Below are positions 6,757 through 13,342 of a stretch of DNA of 13,342 nt, piece after piece; the first letter of the stretch is position 1, and each line of letters opens with the position of its first letter. The stretch lies in NCBI GenBank assembly GCA_027065245.1, contig JAMOOS010000118.1:1-13342 (forward strand), written 5' to 3'. Made by a program: the position numbers and the translations under genes. The notes beneath the pieces are model-generated. The model had not been told where the DNA came from, made no database searches, and saw nothing but the letters and a program-made list of their open reading frames with translations. Origin of the DNA: Desulfuromonadaceae bacterium (GTDB lineage: Bacteria > Desulfobacterota > Desulfuromonadia > Desulfuromonadales > Desulfuromonadaceae).

Positions 6757-9315
6757 ATGATCGAAGCATATCTGCAACATGAAGCAGAGAGAAACGCCCA
6801 GGGTATTCCTGCGCTGCCTCTCAATCCGACACAGGCTAAAGAGCTGTGTGAGCTGCTGGTAAATCCCCCTGCAGGCAAGGAGGAATTTCTTCTTAACCTG
6901 CTCAAGGAGCGTATCTCTCCGGGCGTTGATCCTGCCGCCGAAGTCAAAGCTGACTTTCTCAACAAGATTATTCAGGGTGAGGTAACTTCTCCTCTGATAG
7001 ACAAAGTGGAAGCAGTGCGTATCCTCGGCACCATGATGGGCGGGTACAATATTCAGCCGCTGATTGCCGCGTTGCAGATCGATGAACTGGCCGACGAGGC
7101 CGCCTGCGCCCTGTCCGGCATGGTTCTCATCTATGATGCTTTTGACGATGTGTTCAAACTGAGTCAGGCCGGCAACGCCGCCGCTAAAAAAGTTATCGAG
7201 TCCTGGGCTGATGCCGAGTGGTTTACCTCCAAGCCGGAGCTGCCAGAAACCATCACCGTAAAAGTGTTCAAGGTTGACGGTGAGATCAATACCGACGATT
7301 TCTCCCCTGCCGGTGATGCCTGGAGTCGCCCGGATATTCCCCTGCATGCGCTGGCCATGGGCAAGACCGCATTCCCCGGCGGTATCGAAGATATTGCCAA
7401 GTGGCGTGAAGAAGGTCATCAGGTGGCTTTTGTCGGCGATGTTGTCGGTACCGGTTCTTCGCGTAAGTCGGCGTGTAACTCAGTGCTGTGGCATATTGGT
7501 GAGGATATCCCCGCCGTACCCAACAAGCGTCGCGGCGGTGTGATTATCGGTGGCGTTATCGCGCCCATCTTCTTCAATACCGCTCAGGATTCCGGCGCGC
7601 TGCCCCTGCGTCTCGACGTGTCCAAAATCAACAAGGGTGACATCATCACCATCAACACCAAAGAGGGCAAGGTATACTCCGAGTCCGGCGAGGTGCTGGC
7701 TACCTTTGAGATTGCTCCCAACACCCTGCGTGACGAGTTCCGCGCCGGTGGCCGTACCCCGCTGATCATCGGACGCAAACTTACCGAGCGTGCCTGTGAG
7801 GCTCTGGGTCGTCCCGCGCCCACCATCTTCATCAAGCCCGACAATCCCGAAGTGAAGCCCGGCCAGGGTTTCTCGCTGGCGCAGAAGATGGTCGGCAAGG
7901 CCTGTGGTGTGGACGGCGTTCTGCCCGGCACCGCTTGCGAGCCAAAGATGACCACCGTAGGTTCCCAGGATACCACCGGACCCATGACCGCTGACGAAAT
8001 TAAGGAACTGGCCTGCCTCAAGTTCCAGGCTCCCATGTTCATGCAGTCTTTCTGTCATACCGCCGCTTATCCCAAGCCGGCTGACGTAAAGATGCACAAC
8101 ACTCTGCCCAAGTTTATCTCCGATCGCGAAGGTGTGGCTCTGCGTCCCGGCGACGGTGTTATCCACAGCTGGCTCAATCGTCTGCTGCTGCCCGATACCG
8201 TAGGTACCGGCGGTGACTCACATACCCGTTTCCCCATCGGTATCAGCTTCCCGGCCGGTTCCGGTCTCATCGCTTTTGCCGGTGCCCTCGGTTTCATGCC
8301 GCTGGATATGCCGGAATCGGTGCTGGTGCGCTTTAAAGGCGAGTTGAACGAAGGGATCACCCTGCGCGACGCTGTTAACGCCATCCCTTATTATGCCATC
8401 AAACAAGGGCTGCTCACCGTACCCAAAAAGAACAAGGTCAACGTATTTAACGGCCGCATTCTTGAGATGGAAGGTCTGCCCAACCTGTCGGTAGAGCAGG
8501 CGTTTGAGCTTACCGACGCCGCCGCCGAGCGTAGCGCCGCCGCCGGTTGCATCCAGCTCTCCGAAGAGTCGGTGTGCAAGTATCTGCGTTCCAACATCGC
8601 CTTGATGGAGAGCATGATCCGCGACGGCTATCAGCATGCGCCCACCCTGCAGAAGCGTATCGACGCCGTTAAAGAGTGGTTGAAAGATCCCAAACTGCTC
8701 AAGGCTGACAGCAACGCCGAGTACGCCGCCGTTATCGAGATCGATCTGAGCGAGATCACCGAGCCGATCCTGGCCTGCCCCAACGATCCCGATGATGTCA
8801 AGCTGCTTTCCGAGGTACAGGGTACCCCGATTCAGGATATCTTTATCGGTTCCTGCATGACCAACATCGGTCACTTCAGGGCCGCCGGTAAAATATGGGA
8901 AGGCAACAAGTTCAATCCCAACGATCGTATCTGGATCTGCCCGCCTACACGCATGGATCAGGCCAAGCTGAAGGACGAAGCATATTTCGCCATCTTCAAC
9001 CAGGTTGGCGCGCGTATCGAAACCCCGGGCTGCTCTTTGTGCATGGGTAACCAGGCGCGGGTTCCCGATGGAGTAAACATGTTCTCCACCTCTACGCGTA
9101 ACTTCAACGATCGTATCGGAAACGGCGCGCAGGTATACCTCGGCAGCGCCGAGCTGGGTGCGGTAACCGCCCTCAAAGGCGAGCTGCCCACTCCGGCTGA
9201 ATATCTGGCCATCTACAAGGAGAAAGTATCGCCTTGCAAGGACGAGGTATATGTCTACCTGCAGTTTGATGAGCTGGGTGAGTTTGACGCGGTGTACAAG
9301 CGCTGCGACATCTAA
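6757..9315 (+). CDS. acnB: Aconitate hydratase B (bifunctional aconitase/2-methylisocitrate dehydratase)
   Basis: This 852-residue cytoplasmic enzyme interconverts citrate and isocitrate through cis-aconitate in the TCA cycle; AcnB proteins can also hydrate 2-methyl-cis-aconitate. The AcnB order is seen: an N-terminal HEAT-like helical domain (about 1-155), then the swivel domain (INTDDFSPAGDAWSRPDIP near 175-195, GTGSSRKS 231-238), then the catalytic domains (QSFCHTAAYPKP from 430, GDSHTR 486-491). The [4Fe-4S] ligands are C700, C759 and C762 (GSCMTN and PGCSLCMGN); their spacing of 59 and 3 equals that of C710/C769/C772 in E. coli AcnB. GAGGAGGA at 6743-6750 is a strong ribosome site before the ATG. 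Codons are strongly biased to CTG, CGT, ATC, GGT and ACC, suggesting high expression. It has its own candidate promoter and terminator, so it is probably monocistronic. Length is slightly below the E. coli enzyme (865). Confidence 0.98.
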   Translation: MIEAYLQHEAERNAQGIPALPLNPTQAKELCELLVNPPAGKEEFLLNLLKERISPGVDPAAEVKADFLNKIIQGEVTSPLIDKVEAVRILGTMMGGYNIQPLIAALQIDELADEAACALSGMVLIYDAFDDVFKLSQAGNAAAKKVIESWADAEWFTSKPELPETITVKVFKVDGEINTDDFSPAGDAWSRPDIPLHALAMGKTAFPGGIEDIAKWREEGHQVAFVGDVVGTGSSRKSACNSVLWHIGEDIPAVPNKRRGGVIIGGVIAPIFFNTAQDSGALPLRLDVSKINKGDIITINTKEGKVYSESGEVLATFEIAPNTLRDEFRAGGRTPLIIGRKLTERACEALGRPAPTIFIKPDNPEVKPGQGFSLAQKMVGKACGVDGVLPGTACEPKMTTVGSQDTTGPMTADEIKELACLKFQAPMFMQSFCHTAAYPKPADVKMHNTLPKFISDREGVALRPGDGVIHSWLNRLLLPDTVGTGGDSHTRFPIGISFPAGSGLIAFAGALGFMPLDMPESVLVRFKGELNEGITLRDAVNAIPYYAIKQGLLTVPKKNKVNVFNGRILEMEGLPNLSVEQAFELTDAAAERSAAAGCIQLSEESVCKYLRSNIALMESMIRDGYQHAPTLQKRIDAVKEWLKDPKLLKADSNAEYAAVIEIDLSEITEPILACPNDPDDVKLLSEVQGTPIQDIFIGSCMTNIGHFRAAGKIWEGNKFNPNDRIWICPPTRMDQAKLKDEAYFAIFNQVGARIETPGCSLCMGNQARVPDGVNMFSTSTRNFNDRIGNGAQVYLGSAELGAVTALKGELPTPAEYLAIYKEKVSPCKDEVYVYLQFDELGEFDAVYKRCDI

Positions 9316-9316
9316 A

Positions 9317-9332
9317 CCGGTTTACTAACCGG
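9317..9332 (+). other. Small hairpin after acnB
   Basis: CCGGTT (9317-9322) and AACCGG (9327-9332) pair perfectly around a TACT loop, starting two bases after the acnB stop. No T-run follows. It may protect the mRNA end or assist the terminator just downstream. Confidence 0.4.
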
Positions 9333-9349
9333 CAGTAAAAGTACCATCG

Positions 9350-9390
9350 GCGGGCTGTCGCATTAGCGGCGGCCCGCTTTTTTGTTTTTT
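9350..9390 (+). terminator. Rho-independent terminator of acnB
   Basis: Bases 9350-9360 and 9367-9377 pair into an 11-bp G+C-rich stem (two G-U pairs) with loop CATTAG, followed by TTTTTTGTTTTTT (9378-9390). It ends acnB. The T-tract runs into the stop codon of the convergent AcpH-like gene (9391-9389). On the minus strand no comparable T-run follows the stem, so it is probably one-directional. Confidence 0.9.
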
Positions 9391-9997
9391 AGTGGATGGA
9401 TAATAAGGGTGATAAGTACAGGGGGGAGACATCCAGTCCGGCAGTGCGGGCGGCGGTGATGAAGATGTGGCAGTCGTTTTCCAGCTCGGTGTAGTGGCGC
9501 TGCAGTTCGCTGGCGGCCAGGTGGAGTTGGTTGGGGCGGGTGATGCGGCTGCCGATGTGGCTGAGGGCGCGCTTGATGGTTGCCGGATCGCGGTAGGCGC
9601 ACAGCCAGTTTTTGTCGATCATGCGCGGTAAAATGGAGCGGAAGCTGTCGGGCAAAATCTCCCTGCGTTGCTGCAGGCTGGCGTAAATAGCGGCGGCGAA
9701 CTCCTCCAGCCCTTGCTGGTGGTAGCGTTGCCAGTTGACGGCGGTAAAGTGGTCGTAAAAAATATCGATAATGATGGGGCGGTAGCGGCCATACTGCTTG
9801 TCTATGCGTGCGCAGCTGCGGCGGAAAATTTCATTGTCACGGGCGAAACTGTCGAGACGGCGGTGCTGACGCAGCCCGGCTATGATGCCGGGCGGGTACT
9901 GGTTGTGCAGCGTGCCTTTAACAAAGTCGCCGATGATATTGCCGACAAGATGCTCGGTGTCGCTGGTAGACAGGAGCAGATGGAGTAGGTAGTTCAT
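9389..9997 (-). CDS. acpH: AcpH-like acyl carrier protein phosphodiesterase
   Basis: This is a 202-residue protein of the ACP phosphodiesterase family (formerly DUF479; E. coli AcpH has 193). Family members remove the 4'-phosphopantetheine arm from holo-ACP using a metal ion, possibly Mn, in an HD-phosphatase-like fold. Visible family motifs are LVGNIIGDFVKG (17-28, with D24 at the position of the essential Asp in E. coli), RQHRRLDSFARDN (43-55) and DIFYDHF (78-84). No signal or membrane segment is seen. Its ATG overlaps the stop of the upstream M23 peptidase gene by one base (TAATG), so its translation is likely coupled and it has no need of its own promoter. Whether it acts on ACP in this organism is inferred from family only; some homologues may have other substrates. 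Confidence 0.85.
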   Translation of the reverse strand: MNYLLHLLLSTSDTEHLVGNIIGDFVKGTLHNQYPPGIIAGLRQHRRLDSFARDNEIFRRSCARIDKQYGRYRPIIIDIFYDHFTAVNWQRYHQQGLEEFAAAIYASLQQRREILPDSFRSILPRMIDKNWLCAYRDPATIKRALSHIGSRITRPNQLHLAASELQRHYTELENDCHIFITAARTAGLDVSPLYLSPLLSIH

Positions 9998-11388
9998 TAG
10001 TCGTTGGTGTTGCCGCCGGGGGCGGTGCTTTTTGCGCTACTGGTTGTGGTTAGTAGCTGCGCTTTTTTTGCCGCCAGTTGCGCCTTTAGTTTTTGTACCA
10101 ACTGGGCGAAGACCTTGCGATTCTTGCGTGCCAGTGGCTTGGCGGCGGTAGCATGCATCTTGAGCGGATTGATAGCGCGACCGTTTTTGAACACGCGGAA
10201 ATCGAGATGGGGGCCGGTAGCCAGCCCGGTCATGCCCACGTAGGCGATGGTTTCGCCCTGGCGTACCCGTTTGCCCTTGCGCATGCCGCGGGCGAAACGG
10301 CTCAAGTGAATATAGGTGGTCTCGTAGCCGTTGCTGTGGCGCAGGCGCAGCTTGTTGCCGTTGTAACGGTCGCGGCTTTTCTGGATGATTACACCGTCGG
10401 CTACAGCGTGAACCGGGGTGCCGGTGGGGGCGGCGTAGTCGATGGCCAGATGGGGCTTCCACTTGTTGAGTACCGGATGGAAGCGGCGCCGGGTAAAACC
10501 GGAGGAGATGCGGGTGTATTTGAGCGGTGCCTTTAAAAACGCCTTGCGCAGGCTTTTGCCGTTTTCATCGTAGTAACCGCCGTGGCCGGAGCCATCATCA
10601 AAATAGTAGGCGAAATAACTGCGCCCGGCGTTGTTGAATTCCGCTGCCAGCAATTTGCCGTAGCCGGCCAGATTGCCATCGCGATAGCGTTTTTCCACCA
10701 GTACGACAAAGTAATCCCCCTGACGGATATCGCGGATAAAGTCGATATCCCAGGCAAATATGTCCATCAGACGTTGAGCCAGTTCTGATGATTCGCCCAG
10801 GCTACCGACAGTGGCGAACAGGTTCGAATTGATTACGCCGCCGATGCTTTCCACTTTTATCTCGTAGGGAATCGGCTCACGCCTGATGTCGAATTTATCG
10901 TCCACCTGTCGAATTATCAGCTGTTCGTTTTTGTCGATATCGTAATAAAAACTGACAAAATTATCCCCTTCAACTTCTATGCGATACTGATGTCCGGCAC
11001 ACAGGCGGCTGAGTGGGAACACCTTTTCACTCTGCCGGGCGATGGCGAGAATCTGTGCCGGTGAAAAATAGCTCCCCAGTAACGCAGTGATGGTGTCGCC
11101 ATTATGCACCTGTTCGCAGTAGGTTTTGAGCTGCGGTTTGGCAGTGTCGGCGTTGTTTTGCGCCGGTTGTTGGTTCTGCTCCTCTGTTGGTGTGGCCGTT
11201 TTTGTGATACTGGCTCCAGCCGACTCGGAAGTGTTGGCCGATGGTTGTTTCTGGCAGCGGCTGCTGCCTACCGTATAACCGAACGCGAAAAAAATTACCG
11301 CTACAACACTTGCCATAAGAATAATTAACGGCGTATGCTGCCCGATATAGCGCTGTCGCATGGAGTGGTATTTGTTATCACTGTTCAT
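9997..11388 (-). CDS. OapA/MepM-like M23 peptidase with N-terminal membrane anchor
   Basis: A 463-residue envelope protein, probably a murein DD-endopeptidase or an LytM-type regulator. Residues 19-39 are a membrane anchor; 41-85 a low-complexity S/T/Q/A linker; about 86-165 a LysM/OapA-like region (VHNGDTITALLGSYF); about 170-285 the second N-terminal domain found in Csd3/MepM proteins; about 290-410 the LytM/M23 domain; then a basic K/A-rich tail. Metal and catalytic positions: H313 and D317 (HLAID), H361 (YIHLS), H394 and D396 (GPHLDFRV). The usual H-x-H is here H-x-D, so the third zinc ligand is Asp. The other residues are intact, so activity is plausible but not certain. The start at 11388 has only a distant AGAGGA about 16 bases away; M10 is the alternative. 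The stop overlaps the ATG of the AcpH-like gene. Confidence 0.92.
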   Translation of the reverse strand: MNSDNKYHSMRQRYIGQHTPLIILMASVVAVIFFAFGYTVGSSRCQKQPSANTSESAGASITKTATPTEEQNQQPAQNNADTAKPQLKTYCEQVHNGDTITALLGSYFSPAQILAIARQSEKVFPLSRLCAGHQYRIEVEGDNFVSFYYDIDKNEQLIIRQVDDKFDIRREPIPYEIKVESIGGVINSNLFATVGSLGESSELAQRLMDIFAWDIDFIRDIRQGDYFVVLVEKRYRDGNLAGYGKLLAAEFNNAGRSYFAYYFDDGSGHGGYYDENGKSLRKAFLKAPLKYTRISSGFTRRRFHPVLNKWKPHLAIDYAAPTGTPVHAVADGVIIQKSRDRYNGNKLRLRHSNGYETTYIHLSRFARGMRKGKRVRQGETIAYVGMTGLATGPHLDFRVFKNGRAINPLKMHATAAKPLARKNRKVFAQLVQKLKAQLAAKKAQLLTTTSSAKSTAPGGNTND

Positions 11389-11463
11389 TTGTTTTATGTA
11401 ATATTCCTCTGCTGGATGGATCTGTTTGAAGCGATGGATGCCGGTTATGAAAATACGCGGCGC

Positions 11464-11493
11464 ATAGTAGCAGTAACGGTGTGGCGCTGTCCA
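11464..11493 (-). promoter_or_regulatory. Candidate promoter for the M23/AcpH-like pair
   Basis: Read on the minus strand, TGGACA (11493-11488) and TACTAT (11469-11464) are 18 bases apart, placing a start near 11457 and a leader of about 70 bases. It lies in the divergent gap 11389-11534; no convincing plus-strand promoter was found there for the peptidase gene. Confidence 0.4.
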
Positions 11494-11534
11494 GCTTGAA
11501 CAGAGCAGTTTGCTTGCCTTGAATAGTGGAAAAT

Positions 11535-12674
11535 ATGATTAATGTAGAACGGTTGTGTGATGAGTTCTCCCGACTGGCCAGTATTGCCAGTCCGTCGCTG
11601 CACGAGGGCGAAATTGCCGCTTATTTGTCGCATCGCCTGGATGATATGGGTGCCGATGTGGTGATGGACGATGCGGCGGCAGCCATTGGCGGCGAGGCGG
11701 GTAACATAATTGCCCGTTTTCCTGCGGCGGGCGGATGTGAAGCCGATGAGCCGTTGTTGTTGTCGGCACACATGGATACTGTAATGCCGGCCAAAGCGGG
11801 GCGGGTGCGTCTGGAAGACGGCGTGTTTCGCAGCGACGGTACCTGCGTTCTCGGTGCTGACGATAAGTCTGGCATCGCCCAGATTATTGAAGCGATTACC
11901 GCCGTGCGTGCAGCAGACCGACCACATCCGCCGCTGGAAGTGGTGATCAGTGTAGCCGAGGAGGTGGGACTGCTCGGCGCCAAGCATCTCGATTGTTCCC
12001 GGTTGCGTGCCCGGCGCGGCCTGGTGCTGGATACCTCCGGGGTCGGCGTGGTGGCCAATCGCGCTCCGTGCGCCAACAAATTTCGCTTTGTGGTGCACGG
12101 GGTGGAAGCGCATGCCGGCTTGAACCCCGAGCAGGGGGTGTCGGCCATCCAGATTGCCGCCAGTGCCGTTGCCAATATGCGTCTGGGCCGGGTGGATAGC
12201 GAAACCACCGCCAATATTGGGGTGATAAATGGCGGCGTAGCCAGTAACATTATCCCCAATATGGTGCAATTGCTGGGCGAGGCGCGCAGCTTTGATGAAG
12301 AAAAGTTGCGGCGTCAGAGCGAGCATATGCGCCACTGTCTGGAACAGGCGGTGGATAAGGCACGCAGCGCCTGCGCCGGTTGGCTGCGTCTGCCGCGGTT
12401 GGAAATCCATAGCGACAGTGATTATCCGGCCTTGCTGGTGCGACGGGATGCGGCGGTGCTGCGTCGTCTTGAACAGGCGGCGGCGGCGCTGGAGCTGCCG
12501 TTGGCCGTGGGCGATTCCGGTGGCGGCAGCGACGCCAATATTTTCAGTTCGCGCGGCGTAGAGGTGGTGAATCTGGCCACCGGTATGCAGCAGGTACACA
12601 GCGTGGATGAATACATTCGTGTGGAGGATATGGCGCAGGTGTGCCGTCTGGTGGCGGGATTTATCAGCGCCTGA
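11535..12674 (+). CDS. PepT-like M20-family dinuclear metallopeptidase
   Basis: This 379-residue cytoplasmic protein belongs to the M20 family near peptidase T, which removes N-terminal residues from small peptides (tripeptides for PepT). The metal site is complete: H79 and D81 (SAHMD), D109 (LGADDKSG), E142/E143 (AEEVG, the first being the catalytic base and the second a ligand), D166 (VLDTSG) and H355 (MQQVHSVDEY). A lid/dimerisation domain (about 182-290, with VHGVEAHAGLNPEQG and VASNIIPN) interrupts the catalytic domain, and SGGGSDANIF (328-337) is the conserved late motif. I prefer the ATG at 11535; an in-frame GTG at 11526 would add three residues and has no ribosome site, while the ATG has a weak GTGGA close by. 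The aminotransferase starts 36 bases downstream on the same strand, so they probably form an operon for peptide and amino-acid use. Substrate cannot be told from sequence. Confidence 0.93.
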   Translation: MINVERLCDEFSRLASIASPSLHEGEIAAYLSHRLDDMGADVVMDDAAAAIGGEAGNIIARFPAAGGCEADEPLLLSAHMDTVMPAKAGRVRLEDGVFRSDGTCVLGADDKSGIAQIIEAITAVRAADRPHPPLEVVISVAEEVGLLGAKHLDCSRLRARRGLVLDTSGVGVVANRAPCANKFRFVVHGVEAHAGLNPEQGVSAIQIAASAVANMRLGRVDSETTANIGVINGGVASNIIPNMVQLLGEARSFDEEKLRRQSEHMRHCLEQAVDKARSACAGWLRLPRLEIHSDSDYPALLVRRDAAVLRRLEQAAAALELPLAVGDSGGGSDANIFSSRGVEVVNLATGMQQVHSVDEYIRVEDMAQVCRLVAGFISA

Positions 12675-12710
12675 GTTGTTTTTTGCTCAAGCTGATTGGC
12701 CGGAGGCAGG

Positions 12711-13342
12711 ATGAGATTATCTGAACGGTTACGGCAGGTTACCTTTCCACCCATTACCGAGGTTAAAAGCTGGCTGGACGGACGGCAGTTCAGTGCTGAC
12801 CGGCCACTGGTGGATTTGTGCCAGGCCATCCCCGATTATCCACCGCCGCCGCAGCTGGTGGAGCACCTTGTCGCCCTGTTGCGTGACGACGCCACGTTGG
12901 CCATCTATTCTCCCGACGAGGGGTTGGTCGATGCGCGGCGCAGCGTGGCTGCCTGGTATCAGCGCCGCTATGGCGCCAGCCCCGATTATCGCCGTGTCTG
13001 TCTTACCATCGGTGCCAGTCAAGCTTTCTGGCTGGCCATGCTGGCTTTGTGTCGCGCCGGTGATGAAGTTATCGTGCCGCTGCCAGCCTATTTTGACCAT
13101 CCCATGGGGTTGGAAGCGCTGGGGATTTGCCCCTGTTATCTCCCGTTTGCCAGTGATAATCCGCTGCCCGATCCCGCGCGCATTGCCGCCGCCATTAATG
13201 AGCGTACCCGCGCTATTTTGCTGGTAACGCCCAGTAATCCCACCGGCGCGGTGTTGCCGCCTGCCCTTATTGATGAATTATTCCAACTGGCCCGGTGCAA
13301 CAATATCGCTCTGGTGCTGGATGAAACCTATAACGCCTTTGT
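12711..13342 (+). CDS. Class I/II PLP-dependent aminotransferase (3' end beyond window)
   Basis: The first 210 residues of a fold-type I aminotransferase. Seen: SPDEGLVDARRSVAAWY (67-83, the common 'Y..G...LR..+A' region), GASQAFW (101-107, cofactor phosphate loop), Y127 in LPAYFDHP (ring-stacking position), SNPTG (175-179, N176 contacts the PLP hydroxyl) and VLDETY (202-207, D204 pairs with the PLP ring nitrogen). The active-site Lys lies beyond the edge. GGAGG at 12702-12706 precedes the ATG, which follows the peptidase stop by 36 bases. Substrate is unknown; the N-terminus fits generic aspartate- or aromatic-type enzymes. N-terminal PPITEVKSWLDG resembles 'PPI.EA..W' starts common in this family. 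Confidence 0.93.
   Translation, partial: MRLSERLRQVTFPPITEVKSWLDGRQFSADRPLVDLCQAIPDYPPPPQLVEHLVALLRDDATLAIYSPDEGLVDARRSVAAWYQRRYGASPDYRRVCLTIGASQAFWLAMLALCRAGDEVIVPLPAYFDHPMGLEALGICPCYLPFASDNPLPDPARIAAAINERTRAILLVTPSNPTGAVLPPALIDELFQLARCNNIALVLDETYNAF

Noticed and set aside
7480..8874. Two minus-strand frames (228 and 218 codons) opposite acnB
   Set aside because: Strong codon bias in acnB leaves the antisense frames open; no ribosome sites or recognisable domains.
11526..11534. GTG start for the PepT-like peptidase
   Set aside because: No ribosome site upstream; the ATG nine bases further in is a better start.
11445..12599. 384-codon minus-strand frame covering the peptidase gene
   Set aside because: The product is rich in His, Gln and Arg as expected of an antisense shadow, while the plus-strand frame holds a complete M20 metal site.

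Overview
The window looks like ordinary chromosome of a Gram-negative bacterium with a moderately high G+C content. The gene set is a CHASE8-type hybrid kinase, an LVIVD beta-propeller protein, Uup, AcnB, an ACP phosphodiesterase-like protein, an envelope M23 peptidase and a PepT-like dinuclear peptidase. This fits a deltaproteobacterium (Desulfobacterota, perhaps Desulfuromonadales-like). That placement is a weak inference from family mix and protein style, because no rRNA or other marker is present. I see no tRNA, rRNA, CRISPR array, insertion sequence or phage gene.

Layout. Positions 1-4504 (minus strand) hold a two-gene unit. A membrane-bound hybrid sensor histidine kinase (2069-4504) is read first, followed through an ATGA overlap by a membrane-anchored protein of LVIVD-like repeats (2072 down to the window edge, 3' end missing). 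The latter is one continuous open frame of 690 codons with about 14 repeats of roughly 41 residues, enough for two seven-bladed propellers. Divergent from the kinase is uup (4671-6569, plus), a duplicated-ATPase ABC-F protein. A leader region with a promoter-like sequence and a perfect 18-bp dyad precedes acnB (6757-9315, plus), a TCA-cycle aconitase with near-optimal codon use, which ends in a strong intrinsic terminator.

From the other side comes a minus-strand pair, an OapA/MepM-like M23 peptidase (9997-11388) followed by an AcpH-like protein (9389-9997), overlapping by one base (TAATG). Divergent from this pair, a PepT-like M20-family peptidase (11535-12674) and a class I/II aminotransferase (12711 to the window end, 3' end missing) form a likely plus-strand operon.

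How the genes might work together. The kinase and propeller protein are the least ordinary part. Their overlap suggests they are made together, and both have envelope-facing parts, so the propeller could be a signalling partner or target; that is inference. The kinase has one intact and one apparently degenerate receiver and no Hpt domain, so its output must lie elsewhere. The other genes are housekeeping: translation/ATPase function, TCA cycle, peptidoglycan cleavage, cofactor turnover on acyl carrier protein, and peptide and amino-acid metabolism. No defence system or mobile element is evident.
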